Shown piece by piece: positions 36,351 through 45,798 of a stretch of 64,000 nucleotides of DNA. The stretch comes from Hydrogenophaga sp. 2FB (GTDB taxonomy: Bacteria; Pseudomonadota; Gammaproteobacteria; Burkholderiales; Burkholderiaceae_C). Each line of letters opens with the position of its first letter. Within the stretch, counting starts at the first letter, position 1. The stretch lies in NCBI RefSeq assembly GCF_005503365.1, contig NZ_SCML01000009.1:1-64000 (forward strand), read 5' to 3'. The position numbers and the translations under genes are program-made. The notes under the pieces were generated by a model. The model was not told the origin of the DNA and did not search any database. It saw nothing but the letters and a program-made list of their open reading frames with translations.

Positions 36351-36967
36351 GCGGTAGTCTCCTTGCCGCGGGCGCTCAGCATCGTCAGAAGCGTGCGTGG
36401 CACCAGGGCGACCATCACCAGATGCACGGCGATGAACCCGACCAGGAGCGCCATGCCCACGAAGTGGATGCGCCGCGAAAATTCATAGCCGCCGAGCAAC
36501 TCGCGCAGCACAGGAAACTGCACCGACTTCCACAGCACCAGCCCCGACAGCACGATCACCAGGATGTCGATCATCACGAACAGGTAGGCCAGGCGTTGCA
36601 CGCTGTTGTAGTGGCGTGGATCGGCGTGCGAGAGCTTGCCTCGCAGGGCGGCCCACGCATCCTGGAGGATGGCGCGCGGCGACAGGGGAAAGAACTTGCG
36701 CAGCAGCCTGCCGGTGAGCACGTTCATGAGCAGGTAGAACACACCGTTGGCCACCAGCAGCCACATCGCGGCGAAATGCCATTGCAACGCGCCCGCGAGC
36801 CAGCCGCCCAGGGTGATGTCGTTGGGGATGGTGAAGCCGAAGAACGGCGCCGCGTTGTAGATGCGCCATCCGCTGGCGATCAGGATCAGCACGGCGAAGG
36901 CATTGAGCCAATGGCTGATGCGCATCCACAAGGGATGGATGGGTCGGGGTTTTGCCGTACCAATCAT
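36347..36967 (-). CDS. Membrane b-type cytochrome (Ni/Fe-hydrogenase cytochrome b-like)
   Basis: 206 residues with four membrane helices carrying candidate haem-ligating histidines (HPLWMRISHWLNAF, WHFAAMW, RRIHFVGMALLVGFIAVHLVMV). This is the di-haem cytochrome b561/Ni-Fe hydrogenase fold, not the MsrQ fold. It overlaps the molybdoenzyme gene (ATGA) and is the first gene after a SigF-type promoter. It would pass electrons between the quinone pool and the periplasmic molybdoenzyme. Confidence 0.87.
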   Translation of the reverse strand: MIGTAKPRPIHPLWMRISHWLNAFAVLILIASGWRIYNAAPFFGFTIPNDITLGGWLAGALQWHFAAMWLLVANGVFYLLMNVLTGRLLRKFFPLSPRAILQDAWAALRGKLSHADPRHYNSVQRLAYLFVMIDILVIVLSGLVLWKSVQFPVLRELLGGYEFSRRIHFVGMALLVGFIAVHLVMVALVPRTLLTMLSARGKETTA

Positions 36968-37014
36968 GTGAACTCCTGATCTGACGGCCCGGACATCCCG
37001 GGTCGCGATGGAAG

Positions 37015-37040
37015 TTCGGTGCGGCGGTGCGGCTGGTTAC
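37015..37040 (-). promoter_or_regulatory. SigF-type ECF promoter of the cytochrome/molybdoenzyme operon
   Basis: On the minus strand GTAACC (37035-37040), a 16-base spacer and CGAA (37015-37018) match exactly the motif reported for Caulobacter SigF. The expected start point lies ~40 bases before the cytochrome start codon at 36967. All genes down to the anti-sigma gene at 33908 are on this strand, so the promoter could serve the whole set. Confidence 0.65.
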
Positions 37041-37085
37041 AGCGGGACCACTTTTATTTTGGACCAGGGGTTCGGCCTGGGCGCC

Positions 37086-37556
37086 TCAGCGGTATTGCGC
37101 CGCCGAGATGAATTCGCGAAAGGTTTCGCACCACACCACGACCGTGTTGTAGTCGGCCGGGTTGGCGCCGGGTGGCAGCGCGACGATGAAGTTGTCGAAG
37201 GTTTTCACATCGCCCACGCGCAGCGAAGCGGCCTTGATGCGGTGGAACTCCGCTTCGTCCTGCACGAAGCTGGGCGCGAGGTAGAGCTTGTAGTCGGGCC
37301 CCGGCGCGAGCCGTCCCATCAGGGCCACCGCCGAGGGCCCCACCGACACCGTGCCCTCGCCCCAGTGCAGCGCATCGCTGCCCTTGAGGTCGCGGCGGAA
37401 CTGGCCGCTGAACGGCGCCTTCGCGGCCAGGGCGCCGACCTCGGTGGCGTCGGGCGCGGTGGGCGCGATGAGGATGGGCAGCAGGTAGATGCCCGCGGCG
37501 AAGCCGGCCAGCGCCACCAGGGCGTGTGAAACGAAAAGGATCAGCGCTTTCTTCAT
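37086..37556 (-). CDS. DM13 domain protein
   Basis: 156 residues from ATG 37556: an N-terminal membrane anchor or signal (ILFVSHALVALAGFAAGIYLLPIL) followed by a DM13 domain (FRRDLKGSDALHWGEGTVSV...DYKLYLAPSFVQDEAEF...DNFIVALPPGANPADYNTVVVWCETFREFISAAQYR). DM13 is a small beta-sandwich with a conserved cysteine (VVVWCETF) and is thought to act in electron transfer or redox on the outside of the membrane. It lies upstream of the molybdoenzyme operon on the same strand but separated from it by the SigF-type promoter. Confidence 0.83.
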   Translation of the reverse strand: MKKALILFVSHALVALAGFAAGIYLLPILIAPTAPDATEVGALAAKAPFSGQFRRDLKGSDALHWGEGTVSVGPSAVALMGRLAPGPDYKLYLAPSFVQDEAEFHRIKAASLRVGDVKTFDNFIVALPPGANPADYNTVVVWCETFREFISAAQYR

Positions 37557-37759
37557 GGCGGTCTGCGAACGATCGGCGGCCAGCGTCGGTGCTGCCACCT
37601 TAGTGAGGTGGGGTCGCGTGGTCAAGCTGCAGGGCGCGTCGGCAGTGCCGCGTCCAGCGCCGCGTGCGCTCGGAATTTACGCACAAGTTATGCCGCGCCT
37701 TGGGGTTCTGGCGAACACTTTCCGCATGGCTATTTCGCCATTCGTTCGCACAAAAACCC

Positions 37760-39487
37760 ATGGTCGAGTCTCTTCTTCTCCTCGTGCTGCTCGTGGCCGT
37801 CGGCTGGCCCTTCGGGCGCTACCTGGCTGCCGTCATGCGCGGCGACCCGATGCGCAGCGATGTGCTGTTCGGCTGGATCGAGCGGCCTATCTACGCCGTG
37901 CTGGGCACACGCCCCGGCGTCGGCATGAGCTGGCGCGGCTATGCCGGCGGCTTCCTGCTCTCCAACCTGTTGCTGGCCACTGTGGTCTGGGTGATCTTCA
38001 TGACCCAGGCCTGGTTGCCGCTCAACCCGGATGGCATTCCCAACATGGGCTGGGACCTGGCGCTGCACACCATGGTCTCGTTCCTGACCAACACCAACCA
38101 GCAGCACTACGCGGGTCAGGCGCAGCTGTCCTACCTGTCGCAGATGACGGGGATCGTCGGTCTTCAGGTGGTCACGCCGGTGATGGGCCTGGCCATGGTC
38201 GCCGCCACCTTGCGGGGCCTGTTCGGCGGCCGCCAGGCCATGGCCCAAGGCCCGGATGGCGCTGCGTCGGACACCCGAGTCACGGTCGACGTCGGCAACT
38301 ATTGGGTCGACGTGACCCGCGCCACACTGCGCTTCGTGCTGCCGCTGTGCCTTGTGTTCTCGGCGCTGCTGACCTGGCAGGGCGTGCCCGCGACGCTGCA
38401 GGCCGGCCCGGTGGCCACGCCGATCGACGCGACGGCCGAGTTCAAGGAACAGAAGATTCCCGTTGGCCCGGTGGCGCCCATGGTGGCCATCAAGCAGCTG
38501 GGCAGCAACGGCGGTGGCTGGTACGGCCCCAACAGCACCGTGCCGCTGGAGAACCCGACGCCGCTGGCCAACTTCCTGGAGGTGTTCGCCATCGCCATCA
38601 TCCCGGTGGCCATCGTCTTCATGGTCGCGCCGTTCACCGGTCGCCGCAAGTTCGGCACCCTGGTGTTCGGCACCATGCTGGTCATGTCGGTGATCTCCGC
38701 CGGCATCGGCCTGTGGTCGGAGAGCCATTCCGCCACCGCCATGGACATCGCGCTGATGGAGGGCAAGGAGATGCGGCTGGGCGTTGAAGCCTCGGCGCTG
38801 TGGGCATCCGCCACGACCCAGGTCAACAACGGTTCGGTCAACCTGATGCTGGACTCTTCCGCACCCCTCACCGGCATGGTGTCGATGGTCAACATGCTGA
38901 TCAACGCCATCTGGGGCGGGGTGGGCTGCGGGTTGATGCAGTTCATCGTCTACCTGATGCTGGCGGTGTTCCTGGCCGGCCTGATGACGGGCCGCACGCC
39001 GGAACTGTTCGGCCGCAAGATCGAAGGGCCCGAAGTCAAACTGCTCGCCGTGCTGGTGCTGCTGCAACCGCTCGTCATCCTGGGCTTCACGGCCGTCACG
39101 CTGGCCGTGCCCGGCCTGAGCGGCCACTCCAACCCGGGCTTCCACGCCATCAGCCAGGTGTTCTACGAGTACGTCTCGGCCTTTGCCAACAACGGCTCGG
39201 GCTTCGAGGGCCTGGGCGACAACACGACGTGGTGGAACGTGAGCTGCGCGATCGTGCTCGCGCTGGGTCGCTTCCCCGCCCTCGTGATCCCGCTGGCCAT
39301 CGCCGCGATGCTCGCCGCCAAGCGCCGCGCGCCCGAAGGCGCCGGCACGCTGCACGTTGAAACGCCGACCTTCGCCCTGACGCTGATCGGCATCGTCGTC
39401 ATCCTCACGCTGTTGCAGTTCATGCCGGTGCTGGTGCTGGGCCCCGTGGCCGACCACCTGCTGCTGACCGATCTGCTGGCCCGTTGA
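37760..39487 (+). CDS. kdpA: K+-transporting ATPase, potassium-binding subunit KdpA
   Basis: I choose ATG 37760 (575 residues); the frame is open to an ATG at 37664 but the extra residues do not resemble KdpA. About ten membrane helices. The four selectivity-filter loops are all present: TNTNQQHYAGQ, GSNGGGWYGPNS, QVNNGSVNLM and FANNGSGFEG. KdpA is the channel-like subunit that passes K+ to KdpB. No kdpF-like small peptide is seen upstream. Expression is probably under KdpDE encoded downstream, though no clear KdpE site was found. Confidence 0.95.
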   Translation: MVESLLLLVLLVAVGWPFGRYLAAVMRGDPMRSDVLFGWIERPIYAVLGTRPGVGMSWRGYAGGFLLSNLLLATVVWVIFMTQAWLPLNPDGIPNMGWDLALHTMVSFLTNTNQQHYAGQAQLSYLSQMTGIVGLQVVTPVMGLAMVAATLRGLFGGRQAMAQGPDGAASDTRVTVDVGNYWVDVTRATLRFVLPLCLVFSALLTWQGVPATLQAGPVATPIDATAEFKEQKIPVGPVAPMVAIKQLGSNGGGWYGPNSTVPLENPTPLANFLEVFAIAIIPVAIVFMVAPFTGRRKFGTLVFGTMLVMSVISAGIGLWSESHSATAMDIALMEGKEMRLGVEASALWASATTQVNNGSVNLMLDSSAPLTGMVSMVNMLINAIWGGVGCGLMQFIVYLMLAVFLAGLMTGRTPELFGRKIEGPEVKLLAVLVLLQPLVILGFTAVTLAVPGLSGHSNPGFHAISQVFYEYVSAFANNGSGFEGLGDNTTWWNVSCAIVLALGRFPALVIPLAIAAMLAAKRRAPEGAGTLHVETPTFALTLIGIVVILTLLQFMPVLVLGPVADHLLLTDLLAR

Positions 39488-39499
39488 AGGGAGTCCCCC

Positions 39500-41524
39500 A
39501 TAAATACCACGCATACCCATCCGTCGTCGGGTGCGGGCCACAGCCTGAAGCCCGCGCTCATCGATTCGTTCAAGAAACTCGCTCCGCAGCACGCCATTCA
39601 GAACCCGGTGATGGCTGTCGTGTGGCTGGGCACTGTCGTCACGGCCGTGGCGACGATCGCGGGCTGGACCAGCGCCGGCTTCGGCTGGGCGGTCACGTTC
39701 ATCCTGTTCGTCACGGTGCTGTTCGCCAACTTCGCCGAAGCGGTGGCCGAGGCGCGCGGCCGCGGCCAGGCCGCCTCGCTGCGCCGCGCGCGCAAGGACC
39801 TTGTCGCCCGCCGCCTGAGCCCGTCGGGACAAGAGCACGCCGTGCCCGCGGCGGAACTCAGGCCCGGCGATCTCGTGGTGGTGGAAGAGGGGCAGTTGAT
39901 CCCCGCCGATGGCGAGATCGTCGAGGGCCTGGCCACCATCAACGAGTCGGCGGTCACGGGCGAATCCGCCCCCGTGCTGCGCGAGGCCGGCACCGACCGA
40001 TCGGGCGTGATCGGCGGCACCAAGGTGCTGTCCGACCGCATCGTCGTGCGCGTCACGGCCGAGCCGGGCCACAGCTTCCTGGACCGCATGATCGCGCTGG
40101 TCGAAGGCTCGAACCGGCAGAAAACGCCCAACGAGATCGCGCTGGGCATCGTGCTGGCGGTCATGACGCTGACCTTCCTGATCGTGGTCGTCACGCTGCC
40201 CTTCATCGGCGGCTTCGTGGGTGTCGAGATCAACGTCGTCCTGCTGGTGGCCTTGCTGGTCTGCCTGATCCCGACCACCATCGGCGGCCTGTTGCCGGCC
40301 ATCGGCATTGCCGGCATGAACCGCGCGCTCAAGGCCAACGTGCTGGCCAAGTCCGGCAAGGCCGTGGAGGTGGCGGGTGATGTGGACGTGCTGCTGCTGG
40401 ACAAGACCGGCACCATCACCCACGGCGACCGCCAGGCCACCGCCTTTCACGCGATGGCGGGCGTCGACGCCACGCTGCTGCGCCAGGCCGCGATGCTGGC
40501 CTCGCTGGCCGATCCCACGCCGGAAGGGAAGTCCATCGTCAAGCTCGCGCGCGAGAAGGGCGAGGCGCTCGTCGATCCGGAGCAGGCGCACTTCGTGCCC
40601 TTCACCGCGCAGACGCGCATGTCGGGCGTGGACCTGCCCGATGACCGCGTGATCCGCAAAGGTGCGTTCGATGCCATCGCGGCGCACGTCAAGTCCCTGG
40701 ACGGCCGCGTGCCGGCCGAGCTGGAGGCGCGTGTCTCGGACGTGGCGCGCAAGGGCGCGACGCCGCTCGTGGTCAGCGATGGCCGCCATGTGCTGGGGGT
40801 CATCGAGCTGTCGGACGTGATCAAGCACGGCATCAAGGAGCGCTTCGCGCGCTTGCGAGAGATGGGCGTGAAGACCGTCATGATCACCGGCGACAACAAG
40901 CTGACGGCCGCCACCATCGCCGCCGACGCGGGTGTGGACGACTACATCGCCGAGGCCCGACCCGAAGACAAGCTCGCGCGCATCCGCGCCGAGCAGGCCG
41001 GCGGCCGGATGGTCGCCATGGTGGGCGACGGCACGAACGACGCGCCCGCCTTGGCGCAGGCCGACGTGGGCCTGGCGATGAACTCCGGCACGCAAGCGGC
41101 CAAGGAGGCGGGCAACATGGTCGACCTGGACTCCGACCCGGCCAAGCTGCTCGCGGTGGTCGAGATCGGCAAGCAGCAATTGATCACGCGCGGCGCGCTC
41201 ACGACCTTCTCGCTGGCCAACGACGTGTCCAAGTACTTCGCCATCCTGCCGGCGCTCTTTGCGGCAGCGATTCCGTCGATGGCCGTGCTCAACGTGATGA
41301 ACCTGTCGAGCCCGAGCAGCGCGGTGCTGTCGGCGCTGATCTTCAACGCCCTCGTGATCCCGGCGCTGATTCCGCTGGCGCTGCGGGGCGTGCGTTTCAA
41401 GCCGGCCAGCGCCACCCACCTGCTGCGCAACAACATGCTGGTCTACGGCGTGGGTGGCGTGCTGTTGCCATTCGTGGCGATCAAGCTGATCGACCTCGTG
41501 CTGTCGGCCCTGTTCAACCTCTGA
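39500..41524 (+). CDS. kdpB: K+-transporting ATPase, ATP-binding subunit KdpB, with apparent AUA start codon
   Basis: P-type ATPase. Key motifs: TGES of the actuator domain, phosphorylated Asp in [11 protein letters not shown] (Asp301 in this numbering), [10 protein letters not shown] and [10 protein letters not shown]. The homologous N-terminus ([27 protein letters not shown]) extends well upstream of the first GTG/ATG (39608/39611), which would remove ~36 residues. In the required frame there is no ATG, GTG or TTG between the kdpA stop (39485-39487) and 39608. A Shine-Dalgarno AAGGGAG (39487-39493) is ideally placed for the codon ATA at 39500, giving (M)[12 protein letters not shown] and 674 residues. 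CTG 39545 is a second option. kdpA and kdpB are in the same frame. Confidence 0.88.
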   Translation: MNTTHTHPSSGAGHSLKPALIDSFKKLAPQHAIQNPVMAVVWLGTVVTAVATIAGWTSAGFGWAVTFILFVTVLFANFAEAVAEARGRGQAASLRRARKDLVARRLSPSGQEHAVPAAELRPGDLVVVEEGQLIPADGEIVEGLATINESAVTGESAPVLREAGTDRSGVIGGTKVLSDRIVVRVTAEPGHSFLDRMIALVEGSNRQKTPNEIALGIVLAVMTLTFLIVVVTLPFIGGFVGVEINVVLLVALLVCLIPTTIGGLLPAIGIAGMNRALKANVLAKSGKAVEVAGDVDVLLLDKTGTITHGDRQATAFHAMAGVDATLLRQAAMLASLADPTPEGKSIVKLAREKGEALVDPEQAHFVPFTAQTRMSGVDLPDDRVIRKGAFDAIAAHVKSLDGRVPAELEARVSDVARKGATPLVVSDGRHVLGVIELSDVIKHGIKERFARLREMGVKTVMITGDNKLTAATIAADAGVDDYIAEARPEDKLARIRAEQAGGRMVAMVGDGTNDAPALAQADVGLAMNSGTQAAKEAGNMVDLDSDPAKLLAVVEIGKQQLITRGALTTFSLANDVSKYFAILPALFAAAIPSMAVLNVMNLSSPSSAVLSALIFNALVIPALIPLALRGVRFKPASATHLLRNNMLVYGVGGVLLPFVAIKLIDLVLSALFNL

Positions 41525-41533
41525 GGCATTTCC

Positions 41534-42178
41534 ATGACCATGACATCCACCCTCACCGCCACCCCGCGCAAGGCCGACGTGGAGAGCACCCCGGTGGTCG
41601 ACCGCGGCCTCTGGCGCGGCGCGATCGTGCTGACGGTTCTCTCGCTGGCCGGCTTCGGCTTTCTCTATTCGCTCGCTGGCGTCGGCGTGGGGCAGGCGCT
41701 GTTTCCCAAAACCGCCAATGGCAGCGTGATCGAGCGCGATGGCAAGGTGATTGGCTCCGAACTGGTCGCACAGCCCTTCGTCAGCGACACCTATTTCCAG
41801 TCGCGCCCTTCGGCGGCTGGCTACAACACCATGTCCCTGGCCGGCAGCAACCAGGCGCGCACCAACCCCGACATGCGCCAGCGGCTGGAGGAGGCACGCG
41901 CCGCTGTGGCACAACGGGAAGGCGTGGAGCCCTCGGCGGTACCGGGCGACTTGTATACCCAGTCCGGCAGCGGCATCGACCCGCACATCAGCCCGGCCGG
42001 CGCGGCGATCCAGGTCGATCGGGTGGCGCGCGCGCGCAGCCTCGAACGCAGCGCCGTCGAACGGCTGGTGGCGCAGCACACCGACGGCAAGCAGCTGGGC
42101 GTGCTGGGGCAGCCGCGCGTGCACGTGCTGAACCTCAATCTGGCACTGGACGCGCTGAAGGCGCCCGCCAGGCCGTAA
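41534..42178 (+). CDS. kdpC: K+-transporting ATPase subunit KdpC
   Basis: 214 residues (ATG 41534, or 41540). One N-terminal membrane helix, then a periplasmic domain with the KdpC blocks VGQALFPKTANGSVIERDGKVIGSELVAQPF, YFQSRPSAAGYN, SGSNxxxTNPD-like AGSNQARTNPDM and SGSGIDPHISPAGAAIQVDRVARAR. KdpC stabilises the KdpA-KdpB complex. It begins 9 bases after kdpB and is followed by a 92-base gap before kdpD. Confidence 0.95.
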   Translation: MTMTSTLTATPRKADVESTPVVDRGLWRGAIVLTVLSLAGFGFLYSLAGVGVGQALFPKTANGSVIERDGKVIGSELVAQPFVSDTYFQSRPSAAGYNTMSLAGSNQARTNPDMRQRLEEARAAVAQREGVEPSAVPGDLYTQSGSGIDPHISPAGAAIQVDRVARARSLERSAVERLVAQHTDGKQLGVLGQPRVHVLNLNLALDALKAPARP

Positions 42179-42270
42179 GGACGCGAACCCCATGCGCGTG
42201 CCGAGCACCCACCGGCGACGCGGCGCCGGCCACCACAATACGGTTCGTTTCCACCAGAAAGACCGATGAC

Positions 42271-44991
42271 ATGGGTTCTGACAACACGGAACAGGCCGAC
42301 GCCCTGATCGGTGAGTTGCGGCGGCAGGCCGCGGGCAGGCTCACCGTCTTTCTGGGCGCCGCCCCTGGCGTGGGCAAGACCTACGCCATGCTGGCGCGCG
42401 CGCGCGAGCTGCACCGCCAAGGGGTTGACGTGGTGATCGGCATCATCGAGACGCATGGCCGCAGCGAAACCCAGGCGCTGGTGGAGGGCCTGCCGCAGCT
42501 GCCGCGGCGCAAGATCGACTACCAGGGGCGCACGCTGGACGAGATGGACCTGGACGGCCTGTTGGCCCGCAAGCCCGCCATTGCCCTGGTGGACGAGCTG
42601 GCGCACCGCAACGTGCCCGCCAGCCGGCACGAGCGGCGCTGGCAGGATGTCGAGGAACTGCTCGACGCCGGCATCGACGTCTACACCACCGTCAACATCC
42701 AGCATCTGGAGAGCCTCAACGACGTGGTGCACCAGATCACGGGCATTCGCGTCAGCGAGACCGTGCCCGACGCGGTGTTCGAACGGCTGCGGGACATCCG
42801 CCTGGTCGACCTGCCCGCGCGCGAGCTGATCGAGCGCCTCAACCAGGGCAAGGTGTACCTGCCCGAGCAGGCGGCGCAAGCGCTGCAGGCCTTCTTCTCC
42901 CCCTCCAACCTCACGGCGTTGCGCGAGCTGGCGATGCAGACCGTGGCGCAACACGTCGACGCCGACCTGCGCGAGAAACGCACGGCGCGGGGGCTGGGGG
43001 ACATTGCGATCCAGCGCCACGTGCTCATCGCCATCGACGGCAAGGGCCAGTCGGAATACCTGGTGCGGGCGGGTGCGCGCATCGCCGAGCGCCGGGGGGC
43101 GCCCTGGTCCGTGGTGGCCGTGGACACGGGCCATTCCGCCGACGCCGCGCTGCATGCGGAGGACCTGGAGCGCGCCGCCGCCCAGCGGCACTCCCTGGCG
43201 CACACCGAGCAGCAGCGGCAGATGGAGCTGGACAAGGCTTTTGCGCTCGCGCGCAACCTGGGCGGGGACACCGAGATCCTCTACAACACGGACATCCCGC
43301 AAGCCCTGCTGGACGCGGCAGCCGCGCGCGGCGCGCGTTCGATCGTGATCGGCCGCACGCGCGAGCGACCCATCGCGCGCATGTTCAACCGCACGCTGAC
43401 CCAGCAACTTCTGCTCCGCGGCGCGCGCTACGAACTGACCATTGTCAGCACGCCGCAGGCGCGGCAACGCGCCCGCCGCTTCCAGGACCTGGCGGGCGAG
43501 CGGCTGGCCAAGGGCGAACCCGTCCTGATCGCGCTGGCCACGGTCGGGGCCATTGCCGCCGCGGCCGTCGCCGAGCGCTTCCTGGGGCTGGAAGACCTCT
43601 CCACGGTGTTCCTGGTCGCCGTGCTGCTGGTGGCCTCGCGCACGCGCATGGCGGCCGCGGTCATCACCGCGGTGCTGTGTTTCCTGGCCTACAACTTCTT
43701 TTTCATCGATCCGAGGCTCACCTTCCTCATCGGCGCGCCACGGGGTGTTGCCACCGTCATGCTGTTCATGGCCGCTGCCCTGATCGCCGGCCGCCTGGCC
43801 TCGCGCCTGCGCATGCAGGTCATCTCGCTGCGCACCGCGAACACGCACACGACTGCCATGCAGCACCTGGCGCGTCAGCTGTCCAAGGCGGCCGATCTCG
43901 GCCAGGTGATCGGCGCCAGTGCCGCCGTCCTGCAATCGAGCCTGAACGCCCAGGCCTGGGTGCGCATCAACGGCGAGTCCGGCCCGTCGGCGGTGGCGGG
44001 CGAGCTTACCGAGAAGGACCTGGTCGCGGCCGACTGGACGCAGCGGCACGGACAGCCCAGCGGCCGGTACACCGACACGCTCGGCCATTCCACGTGGTGG
44101 TTTCTGCCCATCCTGTCCGAGCAGGACACGCTCGGCGTGGTGGGCTTGCGCTTTCCGTCGGCCATGGGGCGGCTGTCGTTCGAGCAGCGGCGCCTGGCCG
44201 AAAGCATGACGGACGACATCGGCCAGGCGGCGCTGCGCGCGCGGCTCGTGTCGGAACTGGAAGTGGCCAAGGTGGCGGGCGAGACGGAGCGCCTTCGTTC
44301 GGCCTTGCTCTCCTCGGTCTCGCACGACCTGCGTTCGCCTTTGTCCTCCATGATCGGCGCGGCCGACAGCCTGGCGCGTTACGGCAAGGACATGGGCGCC
44401 GACGACCGCAGCGATCTGCTGCAAACCATCCGCGTCGAAGGCGAGCGACTGGACCGGTACATCCAGAACCTGCTGGACATGACGCGGCTGGGCCAGCAGG
44501 GCCTGACCTTGACGCGCGACTGGATTGGCGTGGACGAGCTGGTGGGCTCCGCCGCGCGGCGTCTGCAGCGCTACGAGCCGACGGTGAAGGTGGAAACCGA
44601 CATCGACCGCGCGATCGGTCCGATCCACGTCCACCCCGCGCTGATCGAGCAGGCCCTTTTCAACGTCATGGAGAATGCCGCCAAGTTCTCGCCACCGGAC
44701 GAGCCCATCCGGGTGCAGGCCAGGCCCGCTGGCGGCCACACCGTCCAGATCGACATCTCGGACCTGGGGCCGGGCATTCCGGAGGAGGAACGGCGCAGGA
44801 TCTTCGACATGTTCTACAGCGTGGAGCGCGGTGACCGCGGCCGGCACGGCACCGGACTCGGTCTGACGATCGTGCAAGGCATCGTGGGTGCCCACATGGG
44901 CAAGGTCGAGGCCCTGCCGGGGCCGCAAGGACGCGGCACCGCCATCCGGCTGACCTTGCCGCATGGCGAGCAGTCCAACGAAGGGGTATGA
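42271..44991 (+). CDS. kdpD: Sensor histidine kinase KdpD
   Basis: 906 residues. N-terminal KdpD domain with Walker A GAAPGVGKT (residues 29-37) and a universal-stress-protein-like domain (residues ~250-400), four clustered membrane helices (~410-510), a GAF-like domain, and a kinase core with the phospho-acceptor His685 in SSVSHDLRSPLSS and ATP motifs NVMENAAKFS, DLGPGIPEEE and GTGLGLTIV. KdpD senses low K+/turgor and phosphorylates KdpE. Its stop lies 4 bases before the GTG start of kdpE. Confidence 0.95.
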   Translation: MGSDNTEQADALIGELRRQAAGRLTVFLGAAPGVGKTYAMLARARELHRQGVDVVIGIIETHGRSETQALVEGLPQLPRRKIDYQGRTLDEMDLDGLLARKPAIALVDELAHRNVPASRHERRWQDVEELLDAGIDVYTTVNIQHLESLNDVVHQITGIRVSETVPDAVFERLRDIRLVDLPARELIERLNQGKVYLPEQAAQALQAFFSPSNLTALRELAMQTVAQHVDADLREKRTARGLGDIAIQRHVLIAIDGKGQSEYLVRAGARIAERRGAPWSVVAVDTGHSADAALHAEDLERAAAQRHSLAHTEQQRQMELDKAFALARNLGGDTEILYNTDIPQALLDAAAARGARSIVIGRTRERPIARMFNRTLTQQLLLRGARYELTIVSTPQARQRARRFQDLAGERLAKGEPVLIALATVGAIAAAAVAERFLGLEDLSTVFLVAVLLVASRTRMAAAVITAVLCFLAYNFFFIDPRLTFLIGAPRGVATVMLFMAAALIAGRLASRLRMQVISLRTANTHTTAMQHLARQLSKAADLGQVIGASAAVLQSSLNAQAWVRINGESGPSAVAGELTEKDLVAADWTQRHGQPSGRYTDTLGHSTWWFLPILSEQDTLGVVGLRFPSAMGRLSFEQRRLAESMTDDIGQAALRARLVSELEVAKVAGETERLRSALLSSVSHDLRSPLSSMIGAADSLARYGKDMGADDRSDLLQTIRVEGERLDRYIQNLLDMTRLGQQGLTLTRDWIGVDELVGSAARRLQRYEPTVKVETDIDRAIGPIHVHPALIEQALFNVMENAAKFSPPDEPIRVQARPAGGHTVQIDISDLGPGIPEEERRRIFDMFYSVERGDRGRHGTGLGLTIVQGIVGAHMGKVEALPGPQGRGTAIRLTLPHGEQSNEGV

Positions 44992-44995
44992 CAAC

Positions 44996-45718
44996 GTGAG
45001 TTCATCCGCCGAATCGGCGCCGCCCGCGCGGGTCCTGATCATCGACGACGAACCCCAGATCCGCAAGCTGATCGACATCAGCCTGCGGTCGCAGGGCTAC
45101 CTCACCTTGCTGGCGAAAACCGGCCAGGAGGGCTTGAGCATGCTGGCGGGAAAGGGCGCGGACATCGTGGTCCTTGATTTGGGACTTCCCGACCGCGATG
45201 GCCAGGACGTTCTGCGGGAACTGCGGCAGTGGTCGCGCGTGCCCGTCATCGTGCTCACCGTGCGCTCGGGTGAAGACCAGAAGGTCGCGTTGCTCGACGC
45301 GGGCGCCAACGACTATGTGACCAAGCCGTTCGGCATCGAGGAACTCATGGCGCGCATACGCGCCTTCCTGCGCGTGGCGGGCCTGCGCAGCGGGTCCGGG
45401 CCGGTTTACGACGATGGCCACCTGCACGTCGATCTCGCGCAGCGCGAGGTGCGGGTTCAGGGCGCGGTGGTCACGCTGACGCGCAAGGAATTTGCATTGC
45501 TGGCGTTCCTGATCGAGCAACCCGGCCGGCTGGTCACGCAGCCGCAGCTTCTGCGCGAGATGTGGGGGCCCAGCCACGAAGAGGACGCGCACTACCTGCG
45601 CATCCTGGTCGGCAAGCTGCGGCACAAGATCGGCGACGATGCTTCGGCACCGCGCTACATCGCGACGGAGCCGGGGGTGGGCCTGCGATTCGTCGGCAAG
45701 GAACCGCTGGCGGGATGA
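44996..45718 (+). CDS. kdpE: Response regulator KdpE
   Basis: Start chosen at GTG 44996 with AAGGGG nine bases upstream, just after kdpD; 240 residues. OmpR family: receiver with DD acid pocket (LIIDDEP), phospho-acceptor Asp61 in VVLDLGLPDRDG, switch Thr in VLTVRSGE and Lys in VTKPFG; C-terminal winged helix with LTRKEFALLAFLIEQPGRLVTQPQLLREMWG and IATEPGVGLRF. It activates the kdp genes under K+ limitation. Confidence 0.94.
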   Translation: MSSSAESAPPARVLIIDDEPQIRKLIDISLRSQGYLTLLAKTGQEGLSMLAGKGADIVVLDLGLPDRDGQDVLRELRQWSRVPVIVLTVRSGEDQKVALLDAGANDYVTKPFGIEELMARIRAFLRVAGLRSGSGPVYDDGHLHVDLAQREVRVQGAVVTLTRKEFALLAFLIEQPGRLVTQPQLLREMWGPSHEEDAHYLRILVGKLRHKIGDDASAPRYIATEPGVGLRFVGKEPLAG

Positions 45719-45798
45719 TGGCCATGGGCCTGTCTGGCCGCCGGGTTTCTTCTTTGTTGTCAAATTCGACTCTTTGCCGACCACCAATATCCCCACCC

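Noticed and set aside
37664-37759. A longer N-terminus for KdpA from ATG 37664
   Set aside because: The 32 extra residues are polar/basic and precede the known KdpA first helix; ATG 37760 fits the family length.
37730-42238. A 1502-codon open frame antisense to kdpABC
   Set aside because: It is the mirror of strongly biased GC-rich codons; its product is His/Arg/Gln-rich and without domains, while kdpA, kdpB and kdpC on the other strand have all family motifs.
41821-45078. A 1085-codon open frame antisense to kdpC-kdpD
   Set aside because: Antisense shadow of kdpD; low-complexity composition and no recognisable motif.
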